A DNA stretch of 21,403 nucleotides from positions 1-21,403 of the forward strand of contig JAIRXT010000032.1 of assembly GCA_031268125.1 (NCBI GenBank). The letters run 5' to 3'. Below the pieces are notes generated by a model. The model did no database searches and was not told the DNA's origin. It saw nothing but the letters and a program-made list of their open reading frames with translations. Origin of the DNA: Treponema sp. (GTDB taxonomy: Bacteria > Spirochaetota > Spirochaetia > Treponematales > Breznakiellaceae). Shown piece by piece: positions 1 through 7,514 of the stretch. How positions within the stretch are numbered: position 1 is the first letter of the stretch; the number at the start of each line of letters is the position of its first letter. The position numbers and the translations under genes were made by a program.

Positions 1-614
1 CCCACCTGATCCCCCGGTTTTATGAGGCCGCTGCGGGGGCCGTCAAAATCGGCGGGGTAGATGTCCGGGATATGTCCGGCGAATACCTCATGTCCATCGT
101 AAGTTTTGTGTTCCAGGACGTGTTTCTCTTCAAGCAGAGCATCATGGACAATCTGTTGATTGGAAACAAAAACGCCAGCCGGGAGGACGCCATTGCCGCG
201 GCAAAGGCCGCCCAGTGCCACGATTTTATCCAGGCCCTGCCCCAGGGTTACGACACGGTGATTGGCACAAGGAACATCCACCTTTCCGGCGGGGAGCGGC
301 AGCGGCTCGTCATTGCCCGGGCCATCCTCAAGGACGCGCCCATCATCGTGCTGGACGAGGCCACGGCCTTTGCGGACCCGGAAAACGAGCAGAAGATTCA
401 AAAAGCCTTTGAGGTATTAATGAAAAACAAAACCGTAATCATCATTGCCCACCGGCTTTCCACGGTCCGGGGCGCGGACAAAATCGTGGTTATCGACAAG
501 GGCCGCATGGTGGAACAAGGCGTTCACGATACCCTGGTGCAGGCCGGCGGCCGCTACAGCCGCATGTGGGCAGAGTTCACCGGGGCCATGAACTGGACCC
601 TGGCCCGGGGCTAA
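1..614 (+). CDS. ABC exporter ATP-binding protein, 3' end only (5' truncated by window edge)
   Basis: This is the C-terminal nucleotide-binding domain of an ABC transporter; the reading frame is open from base 3 to the TAA at 612-614. Visible in order are the Q-loop (FVFQD), the ABC signature LSGGERQRL, Walker B with catalytic Glu (IIVLDEATAFADPENE), and the H-loop (IIAHRLSTV). The Walker A lies outside the window. The order and the C-terminal tail after the D-loop fit the fused membrane-plus-ATPase exporter class (MsbA/IrtB/YbtQ type), which powers export, or import of siderophores in some members, at the inner membrane. The DEATAFADPENE wording resembles the siderophore-linked IrtA/YbtPQ branch, but substrate cannot be deduced from this fragment. 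A hairpin terminator follows at 647-686, so this is the last gene of its unit. Confidence 0.93.
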   Translation, partial: HLIPRFYEAAAGAVKIGGVDVRDMSGEYLMSIVSFVFQDVFLFKQSIMDNLLIGNKNASREDAIAAAKAAQCHDFIQALPQGYDTVIGTRNIHLSGGERQRLVIARAILKDAPIIVLDEATAFADPENEQKIQKAFEVLMKNKTVIIIAHRLSTVRGADKIVVIDKGRMVEQGVHDTLVQAGGRYSRMWAEFTGAMNWTLARG

Positions 615-646
615 ATCCTGCCGGGGCCGGACAAATACTGTGTTTA

Positions 647-686
647 CCGTTCCCGGGGTTTAAAATCTTCGGGAACGGCGATTTTT
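647..686 (+). terminator. Rho-independent terminator after the ABC gene
   Basis: A 9-bp perfect stem, CCGTTCCCG (647-655) with CGGGAACGG (670-678), is followed three bases later by a T-run (682-686). It lies 33 bases after the ABC stop codon and points the same way, so it most likely ends that transcript. Confidence 0.75.
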
Positions 687-799
687 ATTCGCAGTGGGGT
701 CTAATACCCAAGAACCTGCTTCGCGGGGGAGCTTCAGGGCGAGGAGGTTCATTCAAGGACAAAAAATCCGTTCTCAACTGAGAATTACCGCCGTTTTGT

Positions 800-1086
800 C
801 AGCAATTCAAAATTCCAAATTCGAAAAGAGCCGTAAAAAATTTATTGGCTTTCCTGTCGGCTGGAAAAATCCGGGGCCCCCACCCCAGATTCTTTCCACC
901 GCCACCCCCATCTGCTTGTTTCGGCGCTCTTTTCGCCATTATCCCCATCGTGAATTACCTTAAGCCAAGGGGTTTTTAAGGTAAAAAAATGGTCAAACGG
1001 CTGCCGGTACGGTTTCATACTGCTGCCGGTACCTTTGACCATTTTTAGGTTGAACGGTTATTTTTTTTGAATTTGGAATTGCTGAG
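800..1086. repeat. MITE-like repeat with imperfect terminal inverted repeats, copy A
   Basis: The left part, 804-933, matches 21274-21403 at the other end of the window in the same orientation. There are only about five mismatches, all before 852, and 852-933 is identical. The left end reads CAGCAATTCAAAATTCCAAA. The right end, 1061-1086, read on the other strand is CTCAGCAATTCCAAATTCAA, the same ending with a 7-base deletion, so the unit has inverted ends. It holds no convincing ORF, and two internal fold-backs occupy its right half (955-984 and 985-1046). Small size, inverted ends, no coding capacity and a second copy fit a MITE or a REP-like element. No target-site duplication could be established by eye. 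Confidence 0.7.
955..1046. repeat. Two adjacent hairpins inside repeat copy A
   Basis: The first fold-back is a 9-bp stem, TTACCTTAA (955-963) with TTAAGGTAA (976-984). The second is a 13-bp perfect stem, AAAAATGGTCAAA (985-997) with TTTGACCATTTTT (1034-1046). The loop of the second contains CTGCCGGTAC twice (1001-1010 and 1023-1032). They sit back to back and make up the right half of the element. They could act as terminators in either direction or as the structural core of the repeat. Confidence 0.7.
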
Positions 1087-1115
1087 GGCATCGCGGCAAT
1101 TCGCATTTTAACCAT

Positions 1116-1138
1116 TCCAAAACTCGGTTAGTTTTGGA
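1116..1138. repeat. Intergenic palindrome TCCAAAACT/AGTTTTGGA, variant copy
   Basis: A 9-bp perfect inverted repeat, TCCAAAACT (1116-1124) and AGTTTTGGA (1130-1138), surrounds a 5-base loop. The arms match the core of the longer palindromes at 3254-3289 and 15762-15788, so this looks like a shorter or decayed member of the same family. It lies about 100 bases upstream of the epimerase start. No long T-run follows on the + strand. Confidence 0.7.
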
Positions 1139-1240
1139 CAAGCTCTTGTAAAAGTAAAATTGCCGGAAAAACAGACCGGACGCTTCTCAAATACGGCGAT
1201 ACCTGATAGTTTGACCCTAATTCATTGTTCGGGGGTATTC

Positions 1241-2230
1241 ATGAACGCGCTTATTATCGGGGGTACCGGAACTATTTCTACGGACGTGGTCAAATACGCC
1301 ATTGTCCGGGGCTGGGACATTACGCTGCTGAACCGGGGGCAGCGGACCAGGGCCATTCCGCCGGGGGTCCGGCTTATTGAATGTGATGCCCGGGACGAGG
1401 GGGCCATGAAGAAGGCCCTGGAGGGGAAGTACTTTGACGTGGTGGCGAACTTTATCGGTTTTCTTCCGGAACAGATCGAACAGGATATCCGCATTTTTGA
1501 CGGCGCATGCGCCCAGTACATCTTTGTTTCTACCTGCTGTGTTTACCAGAAGCCGGACGGCCACTACCTGACCACGGAATCTACCCCGCTGCGGAACCTT
1601 AATTCCCTCTACGGCCGGCGGAAAATTGCCTGCGAGGAGGTCCTGAACCACGCGTACCGGGAGAGGGATTTTCCCGTTACCATTGTGCGGCCCAACTGGA
1701 CCTACTGCCTGGGGACCATTCCGTTTGTCTTTACCAGTTGGCGCAACCCCTGGACCCTGGTGGACCGGCTGGAGAAGGGGCTCCCCATTATTATCCCCGG
1801 GGACGGGGAGAACCGTTTTACCATTACCCACGCGGCGGATTTTGCGCCGGGCTTTGTGGGGCTGATGGGGAATTACCACGCGCTGGGCCACGCCGTCCAC
1901 ATTACCGGGGAGGAAGCCCTTACCTGGAATCAGTACCTGGCGCAGATTGAGTGGATCGTCGGCAGGAAGGCCGTGGTGGTCCACGCCGCCACCGACACCA
2001 TTGTCAGGCTGCTGCCCCATCTGCACGACGACCTGGCGGGGGACAAGACGGTGAACTTCCTGTTTGATACCGCCAAGCTGCGCCGCTTTGTCCCGGACTT
2101 TGCCGCAAAAATATCGTATTACGAGGGGGTTAAGGCTTCCGTGGATTATCTGCGGGCCCGCCCGGAACTGCAGAACATTGACGCGGAGTACCTTGCCAAC
2201 TACGACAAGGTACTGGCTGCCCTGCCGTAG
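1241..2230 (+). CDS. NAD-dependent epimerase/dehydratase, extended SDR family (329 aa)
   Basis: A Rossmann-fold oxidoreductase of the extended short-chain dehydrogenase family, probably a cytoplasmic nucleotide-sugar or related epimerase/dehydratase. The dinucleotide-binding motif lies at residues 4-13 (LIIGGTGTIS). The VSTCCVY stretch (96-102) supplies the usual Ser/Thr, and the catalytic YxxxK pair is Tyr124 and Lys128. The length is normal for the family. The chosen ATG at 1241 has GGGGG at 1231-1235 and begins directly at the Rossmann strand. An in-frame extension to 1160 would add 27 residues unlike the family and was rejected. The family is clear but the substrate is not. The gene ends 47 bases before the VanY-like gene on the same strand. 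Confidence 0.9.
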   Translation: MNALIIGGTGTISTDVVKYAIVRGWDITLLNRGQRTRAIPPGVRLIECDARDEGAMKKALEGKYFDVVANFIGFLPEQIEQDIRIFDGACAQYIFVSTCCVYQKPDGHYLTTESTPLRNLNSLYGRRKIACEEVLNHAYRERDFPVTIVRPNWTYCLGTIPFVFTSWRNPWTLVDRLEKGLPIIIPGDGENRFTITHAADFAPGFVGLMGNYHALGHAVHITGEEALTWNQYLAQIEWIVGRKAVVVHAATDTIVRLLPHLHDDLAGDKTVNFLFDTAKLRRFVPDFAAKISYYEGVKASVDYLRARPELQNIDAEYLANYDKVLAALP

Positions 2231-2277
2231 CCGGGCGAATTCTTGTAAGATTTCTGGTTTGGGGTTATAGTCGGGCT

Positions 2278-3162
2278 GTGTTGTACCGTATTCGCCGTTC
2301 TTTTTTTTGGATTCCGGTCCTTGCCGCGGCTTTTGCCGGGGTGTTTTTGTCCTGCGAAAGGCCGCAGGAGCCCCCTCCCCGGACTGCGGTCCCGGCGGAG
2401 CCCGATCTGGGGGAGGCGATTATGGCCCTGGCGGCGGGGAAAACGGCAAATGCGGCGGCAGATGCCGGTATCCTTATCAATGCCCTGAACGGCGCGGGGC
2501 TTCCCCCGGAGCTTGCGGTCCGGCTGGAAGCGGCGGCGGCGGAAAGCCCGGCCTTTATCCTGGATTTGCTGAGCTGCCTGGAAGGGGACCCCTTCCTGCG
2601 GCGTCTGGTGGATAAAAGCCACCCCCTGCCGGAGGGCTACGAACCGGAAGACCTGGCGGAGCTAAGTCCCGGTTCCTACGAAGTGGGCCGCCGGGGGCTT
2701 ATGCTGCGCCGGTCCGCAGCGGAGGCGCTGGAACGCATGGCCGCGGCCGCCCGTGCCGGCGGCGTAGTCCTGACGGCATCGTCCGCTTACCGTTCCTACG
2801 CGTATCAGGTTGAGGTGTACGGCCGCAATGTCCAGGAAATGGGCCGGGAGGCGGCGGATCGTGAGTCCTCCCGCCCCGGTTACAGCCAGCATCAGACGGG
2901 GCTTGCCGTGGATTTCGGTTCCATTGACGACAGCTTTGCCCGGACCGGGGCCGGCCGCTGGGTTTTGGAACATGCCGCCCGCTTTGGCTGGTCCCTCTCC
3001 TTCCCCGATGGTTACGAAGACGCCACCGGCTACCGCTGGGAAAGCTGGCATTACCGCTATGTGGGCGAAGACCTGGCCGCCTTTATCGACACCTGGTTTG
3101 ACGGTATCCAGCAATACGCCCTGCAGTTTATCCACGCCTGGGAAGGACTGCGCCGGCCCTAG
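2278..3162 (+). CDS. VanY-family D-alanyl-D-alanine carboxypeptidase, probable lipoprotein (294 aa)
   Basis: A zinc peptidase of the VanY/LdcB family (peptidase M15B), which removes the terminal D-Ala from peptidoglycan stem peptides outside the membrane. Zinc and catalytic residues are visible in SQHQTGLAVD (His205, Asp212) and ESWHYRY (Glu255, His258). The substrate-side motif SSAYRSYAYQ is at 168-177. The N-terminus has a short basic stretch, a hydrophobic core and FLSC ending at Cys26, a relaxed lipobox of the kind common in spirochaetes, so it is probably lipid-anchored. Residues 27-130 form an Ala/Pro/Glu-rich spacer. The start is GTG at 2278 with GGGGT at 2261-2265, though TTG at 2281 is an equal alternative. 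It lies 47 bases after the epimerase and may be co-transcribed. Confidence 0.9.
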   Translation: MLYRIRRSFFWIPVLAAAFAGVFLSCERPQEPPPRTAVPAEPDLGEAIMALAAGKTANAAADAGILINALNGAGLPPELAVRLEAAAAESPAFILDLLSCLEGDPFLRRLVDKSHPLPEGYEPEDLAELSPGSYEVGRRGLMLRRSAAEALERMAAAARAGGVVLTASSAYRSYAYQVEVYGRNVQEMGREAADRESSRPGYSQHQTGLAVDFGSIDDSFARTGAGRWVLEHAARFGWSLSFPDGYEDATGYRWESWHYRYVGEDLAAFIDTWFDGIQQYALQFIHAWEGLRRP

Positions 3163-3240
3163 CAGCGAGACACGGTTCAAATTTTGGATTTTGTTTTGGG
3201 CGCGGCCCCAATTGGGGGGGTCCTGCCGGCCGGGAAAAAA
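3163..3240. repeat. Decayed copy C of the 800/21262 repeat
   Basis: Immediately after the VanY stop codon the spacer runs CAGC, then TTCAAA, then ATTGGGGGGGTCCTGCCGG and a GGGAAAAAA run. The same words occur in the same order in copy B (21263-21340). The distance from CAGC to the G-run is 51 bases here and 54 in copy B. The region between these words is strongly diverged. This is a pattern match by eye, so the call is tentative. Confidence 0.45.
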
Positions 3241-3253
3241 GAGACACTCCCCA

Positions 3254-3289
3254 GAGGCTGTTCCAAAACTGGAGTTTTGGAACAGCCTC
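3254..3289. terminator. Long palindrome between convergent genes, probable two-way terminator
   Basis: A 17-bp perfect inverted repeat, arms 3254-3270 and 3273-3289, has only GG between them and the core CTGTTCCAAAACT/AGTTTTGGAACAG. It lies between the convergent ends of the VanY-like gene (3162) and the M16 peptidase (3337), where a terminator for both strands is expected. The same core recurs at 15762-15788 and in shorter form at 1116-1138, so it is also a dispersed repeat. Confidence 0.7.
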
Positions 3290-3336
3290 CCCATTGTAAA
3301 TTTTCCGGAGCAAGGGTATGGACCATCGCCTTCCAA

Positions 3337-6300
3337 TCAGACCGGCAGGGTTTTCGGCTCTACTCCCAGGTCCCTGGCGGCCTTTTCCGCCGCGCCGGTA
3401 CCGGCAATTATCACCGTGGAACTCTTTTCCTGTCCGGCAAGCCGCTGCTGTACGGCGGTGATTTCCTCCCCCCGCAGATCGATAAGCCATTTTACGTTGC
3501 GCAGCCGCTGTTCATCGTTAAGCCCGTAGAGGAAGCGGATAAAATCGAAGGCGCCCCGTTCCGCAGGGCTCCGGGGGCGGACCTCCCGGGCGTAGGTGCC
3601 GATGATTGCCTTGTCCAGCGTATCTCCTTCCGGTTGAAGGCTGGCGCCGGACAGGGCGGACCTGAACGAACCGAGGGACCGCAGCGGATTGGGGTCCCGG
3701 TAGGTGGACATGGTAAAGATTCCCTCAATGCCGTCGGTGTCGGCAAAGGCCCCGTAGGCCCCGCCCTTCATGCGGATATCTTCCCACAGGGGGCCGGTGG
3801 AAAGCTGGTGGGTCAGGACCAGTTCCGCCGCGTGGGCGCGGGTATTTACCGGGGAGGCGGCAAGGGTCATGGCGGCAAAGCCGATCTGCAGGGAAGGGGA
3901 GGCGAAAATTTCCGTCCCGGAGGATGCGCCGGACTCCGGACGGAACGATGCGCTTTCCATACAGCGGAGATTCCGGGGGCGGGGGGGGCCCAGGCGGAAC
4001 AAGGCGGCGGCGCTTTGCAGGGTATGGGTCATGGCCGCCTTGCTGCCGGTGAAACCGGCAATCAGCCCGCCCCCGGCCGCCAGGGTATCCCTGATACGGG
4101 TCAGCCGGGAGACAATCTCCGCGGTGTCCAGTTCCGCCATGTACCGGGCAAAGCTAATCTGCCCCAGGCCGTGCCATAGTTCGTTTACCGCAGCGGAACG
4201 AGAGGAAAGGCGGCCCGCCCGGACGGCGGCGTAGTGGTGCCCCCCGGGGGCCAGGCTGGATTCCGCCTCGTTCTTTGTTTCCAGCACCAGGTCCCGAATC
4301 CGCCGCTGGTCGGAAAAGTCCGCCTCGCCGATAAGCCGCAGCGCCAGGCCCAGGGCGTCGTCAATTTTTTCGTCCAGGCATTTAAGGCGGTAGACGATCC
4401 AGTCCCGGCCGCCGATGTCGAAGATGCCCGCCGGGGTGGCGGCGGCGCTTCCCGATCCAGGACAGGGGCTGCTGCTTTTCAGGGCGCCGTAGAAGCCCCC
4501 CACGGTGCGGGCCAAAAGGCCGGAGACCTCCCCGTAATCCATGCCCGGCAGTCCCACCGATGGCAGGGCCCCGCAGAAGAAGGGGAGCCACTGGTAATCC
4601 GCCGGGTCCAGAATATCCACAGGGATTGCCAGGTCGATATAGGTGATGCCGTTGGTAAAAAGATCGTGGGTCAGGACCGGGCTTCCCCCCGCTTCGTGCA
4701 GGGTATGGGGGGCGGTCTCAATCTCCGCCGTAAGATCCCCCCGGGAAAGATGGGGCAGGGAGGCAAGGATCGCGGGGTCCTCTTCCCGGCTCTGGTGGGC
4801 TTCCAGGGCGGCTTCCTTGTCACGGAGGGTCTGCCGGGCTTCGGCGGAGAGGGCGGCCTCCTTCTTGCCCAGTTCCTCTTCCAGCCGCCGTTCCTGCCGT
4901 TCCCTAAAATCCGCCTGGGGTTCCACGGTAACAAGGACGCGGTGGGGATTATTCAACAAAAAAGCCGTAATCAGGGATTCAAGATACCGCGGATTGGCGG
5001 CCGCCTGCCGTTTGAGTTCCCGGAAACCGGGCATAAAAAGCAGGGTGTCCCAGGGTTTGGCCCCGTGGAGCCAGCCCCGCAGGGAACGGCGCAGCCAGAT
5101 CAGGGAGAAGGGCCCGCCGGAACGGCGGATTTCCAACTGGGAAAATTCCATGGCGAGCAGGGCCGCCTCAATTTCTTCCGGGGGAAAGCCTTCACGGGCA
5201 ATCCGTTCCAGTTCCCCCAGGATCAGGGCCTCCACCTTGGGGGCGTTTTCCGGCGCTACCCCCCGGAGTCCCACGGCAAAGATGGTTTCCCGCAGTTCGT
5301 TGTCCATGCCGGAAAGGGGGCACAGGTCTTCCCCCAGGCCGGATTCCACCAGGGCCCGCGTAAGGGGAGACCCGTCGTGCCCCAGCAGGGCCTCCGTCAG
5401 GGCCGCCAGGGCTATGGTTTGGGGGTGATCGGTAACATCGGAACAAAGCCAGGAGATAAAAACCGTAGCCTTGCCGTCTCCGCCCATGGGGCAGGGGACC
5501 GTGATGCTCCGGGGCTTATCCCAGTGTTCCGCCAGGGGGATTGGCTCCGCCGGGCGGCCCTGGGGCAGACCCGCAAGGAATCGCTCATTGATAAAGTCGA
5601 ATTGTTCTTCCGTGGGGATGTTTCCCGCAAGGAAGATGCGGCAGTTGGCGGGGGAATACCGCCGGGAATGGAAATTCCGCAGATCCTCCCAGCTTAGGGC
5701 GGGGATACATTCCGGGTCGCCGCCGGAATCGTAGGCGTATACGGCGCCGGGGAACAGGGATTTGACGGACCACAGGGCGGCGTAGGTATCCAGGGACGAG
5801 TAGGCCCCCTTCATCTCGTTGTAAACCACCCCGGTGATGGACAGTTTTTCCTTTTCCGCAGCTTCTCCTGCCAGGGTAAGCCGGTGCCCTTCCTGCATAA
5901 AGGTGTACTCCGAAAGCAGGGGATGGAACACCGAATCCCCATAAACGGCCATCAGGTTGAAATAGTCCTGCCGGTTTACCGAACTGGAGGGATACACGGT
6001 TTTGTCCGCAAAGGTCCAGGCGTTCAGGTAGGTTTGCAGGCTTCCCTGTTCCAGCAGGGGGAAGGCGTCTTTGCAGGGGTAATGCTCGGAGCCGCACAGT
6101 ACCGAATGTTCCAGAATATGGGCAACACCGGTGGAATTTTCAACGGCGGTGGCAAAGCTAAAGGCAAAGAGGTTTTCGTGATCATCATTGAGTATGTGAA
6201 AAACCTGCGCGCCGCTTGTGTGCCGCGCCCAGATACCGGCGGCCTTTAGTTCAGCCAGTTCGATCACCTCGATAATCTCGAATCCGCTGTTTAAGCGCCG

Positions 6301-6339
6301 GCCCTTTTCCAGCGTTAAGCCGTTCATAGAAGTGTTCAT
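3337..6339 (-). CDS. M16C family zinc metallopeptidase (insulinase/presequence-protease type, 1000 aa)
   Basis: A large clam-shell peptidase of family M16C, the PreP/Cym1 type that degrades peptides inside a closed chamber. The inverted zinc motif HILEH is at residues 74-78 (His74, Glu77, His78). The second zinc Glu is Glu175 in YNEMKGAY. The substrate-gripping C-terminal motifs GGAYG (859-863) and YRD (about 880-882) are also present. No signal peptide is visible, so it is probably cytoplasmic. The start at 6339 was chosen because ATG there follows AAGGATG and overlaps the TGA of the upstream gene as ATGA, implying translational coupling. The in-frame ATG at 6387 lies inside the upstream gene. 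About 1000 residues is normal for M16C. Confidence 0.95.
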   Translation of the reverse strand: MNTSMNGLTLEKGRRLNSGFEIIEVIELAELKAAGIWARHTSGAQVFHILNDDHENLFAFSFATAVENSTGVAHILEHSVLCGSEHYPCKDAFPLLEQGSLQTYLNAWTFADKTVYPSSSVNRQDYFNLMAVYGDSVFHPLLSEYTFMQEGHRLTLAGEAAEKEKLSITGVVYNEMKGAYSSLDTYAALWSVKSLFPGAVYAYDSGGDPECIPALSWEDLRNFHSRRYSPANCRIFLAGNIPTEEQFDFINERFLAGLPQGRPAEPIPLAEHWDKPRSITVPCPMGGDGKATVFISWLCSDVTDHPQTIALAALTEALLGHDGSPLTRALVESGLGEDLCPLSGMDNELRETIFAVGLRGVAPENAPKVEALILGELERIAREGFPPEEIEAALLAMEFSQLEIRRSGGPFSLIWLRRSLRGWLHGAKPWDTLLFMPGFRELKRQAAANPRYLESLITAFLLNNPHRVLVTVEPQADFRERQERRLEEELGKKEAALSAEARQTLRDKEAALEAHQSREEDPAILASLPHLSRGDLTAEIETAPHTLHEAGGSPVLTHDLFTNGITYIDLAIPVDILDPADYQWLPFFCGALPSVGLPGMDYGEVSGLLARTVGGFYGALKSSSPCPGSGSAAATPAGIFDIGGRDWIVYRLKCLDEKIDDALGLALRLIGEADFSDQRRIRDLVLETKNEAESSLAPGGHHYAAVRAGRLSSRSAAVNELWHGLGQISFARYMAELDTAEIVSRLTRIRDTLAAGGGLIAGFTGSKAAMTHTLQSAAALFRLGPPRPRNLRCMESASFRPESGASSGTEIFASPSLQIGFAAMTLAASPVNTRAHAAELVLTHQLSTGPLWEDIRMKGGAYGAFADTDGIEGIFTMSTYRDPNPLRSLGSFRSALSGASLQPEGDTLDKAIIGTYAREVRPRSPAERGAFDFIRFLYGLNDEQRLRNVKWLIDLRGEEITAVQQRLAGQEKSSTVIIAGTGAAEKAARDLGVEPKTLPV

Positions 6340-7439
6340 AGACCTACATCCTTTGTTGTTTGTAAAACCTGCGGACCTGCGGACCACAGCCAGTTAAGAA
6401 AATTCCGGGCCGCATCGTCCGCATCCCGCCGCGATACCGGCCCCATAATCTCCCCTTCTTCGCGGATTGCGTATCTCCGCTCGCCGGATACATTGGAAAG
6501 CAGTTTTTCCGTAAATTCCTGCCCCTTGCCCTTCAAAAGCAGGGCAATGTCCCGGTTCGTCATGGTCCTGAGCTTATCCTGGAGGGTCCTGTCATCCACG
6601 GCAGCGGCGTCATCCAGGGTAAGCATCTTGTCCCTCAGGTCCCGGCCCAGGGAACTGTCCTGTCCGGCCAGGTCTTTGAGTATCCTGTCTCCAAACGAAT
6701 AATCCCCCTGCCGCAGAATATCTGCCAGGGCCTTTATGCCGTTTATTTCCAGTGTACCGGCCTGCCCAAAAACCTGGGCCTTTTCCCGGAGGATCTGCGC
6801 AGTCTGTTTTAGCACCTCCGGGGATATTTCCCCCTGGCGGGCAATGCGGCGCAGTAATTCCGCGCGGTCTTTTACCGGGATACCGGCCAGAACGGCGGCG
6901 CACAGCCGGGGGGAAAGCCGGGAGAGAATCATTGCCGATGCCGCCGGGGATTCATGTTTCAGCAGAATACCTATTTGTTCGGCATTAAGGTCTTCCATGA
7001 ATTTGAAAGGGCTTTCATTTTGGGGGACCCGGTTTAACAGTTCTTCTCCCCGCTCCGGGCCAAAGGCGGCGTAGAGAATCCTGCGGGCTGTATCCGGGCC
7101 GCCGGAAAAACTTCCTGCAAAGCGGCAGGATGCGGAGAGCAGGGTTCTGAATTCGGCCAGAATTTCTTCCCCTTCTTCCGCCGTAATACCACGGATACCG
7201 GCAATTTCCCGGGAAACGGCCTCTATCTGCTCCGGTTCCAGGTGGGGGAGAATCCGGGCGGCTTCCTCCGCGCCGGTAAGAATTAAAAATTTAGCCACCC
7301 GGCGGTATTTGGATTCTTTCTGTTCCGGCTCCTCCGCCTGCGGCGTCTTGATAAACCACGGGCCGGAACCGGGGGATTCCGGGGGAGGCGCCGCATGTCC
7401 GGAATCATTTCCATCGGGGGCCGGAGCAGAACGATGCAT
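6336..7439 (-). CDS. fliG: FliG homologue, flagellar motor switch protein (367 aa)
   Basis: Similarity to FliG, the rotor protein linking the MS-ring and the motor-switch complex, runs through residues 47-355. The N-terminal domain has KFLILTGAEEAARILPHLEPEQIE, the middle domain has PFKFMEDLNAEQIGILL followed by HESPAASAMILSRLSP, and the C-terminal domain has DKMLTLDD, VDDRTLQDKLRTM and IMGPVSRRDADDAARNFL. Compared with typical FliG, the EHPQ motif is altered to HESP and about 45 Pro/Gly-rich residues are added in front. Spirochaetes commonly carry two FliG proteins, and this solitary, divergent copy away from flagellar genes resembles FliG1; that assignment is inference. The start ATG at 7439 has an in-frame TGA just before it and no Shine-Dalgarno. 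The gene overlaps the M16 peptidase start by four bases. Confidence 0.85.
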   Translation of the reverse strand: MHRSAPAPDGNDSGHAAPPPESPGSGPWFIKTPQAEEPEQKESKYRRVAKFLILTGAEEAARILPHLEPEQIEAVSREIAGIRGITAEEGEEILAEFRTLLSASCRFAGSFSGGPDTARRILYAAFGPERGEELLNRVPQNESPFKFMEDLNAEQIGILLKHESPAASAMILSRLSPRLCAAVLAGIPVKDRAELLRRIARQGEISPEVLKQTAQILREKAQVFGQAGTLEINGIKALADILRQGDYSFGDRILKDLAGQDSSLGRDLRDKMLTLDDAAAVDDRTLQDKLRTMTNRDIALLLKGKGQEFTEKLLSNVSGERRYAIREEGEIMGPVSRRDADDAARNFLNWLWSAGPQVLQTTKDVGL

Positions 7440-7467
7440 TTTTCAATCGTACATGATGAAGCTTTCC

Positions 7468-7496
7468 TTGAAAAGCGGGAGCAGAAGGGTTACAAT
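7468..7496 (+). promoter_or_regulatory. Predicted sigma70-type promoter of the LuxR pair
   Basis: TTGAAA (7468-7473) and TACAAT (7491-7496) are separated by exactly 17 bases, each one mismatch from consensus. Transcription would begin near 7503, followed by AGGAC (7505-7509) and the GTG start at 7515. It lies in the spacer between the divergent FliG-like and LuxR genes. Confidence 0.6.
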
Positions 7497-7514
7497 TTAT
7501 TCACAGGACTAAAC

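Noticed and set aside
615..800. A gene in the spacer after the ABC transporter (frames at 566-781 and 694-963)
   Set aside because: No ribosome site or motif; the frames cross a terminator and a repeat and have no coding character.
2278..3162. A vancomycin-resistance cluster based on VanY and Ddl
   Set aside because: The two genes are 17 kb apart on opposite strands, the ligase has the D-Ala-D-Ala loop (YSYDAKYL), and no VanH, VanX or VanRS genes are present.
3184..4179. Long open frames of 240-490 codons on the + strand opposite the M16 peptidase (3184-4179, 4234-5697)
   Set aside because: They are rich in Gly/Pro/Arg, show no family motif, and lie wholly opposite a gene with complete catalytic motifs. 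High GC content leaves such frames open by chance.
7395..7514. Extended N-terminus of the first LuxR-type gene (ATG at 7395 or 7434)
   Set aside because: It would overlap the divergent FliG-like gene, lies upstream of a good promoter (7468-7496), and does not align with the paralogue, whereas GTG 7515 does.
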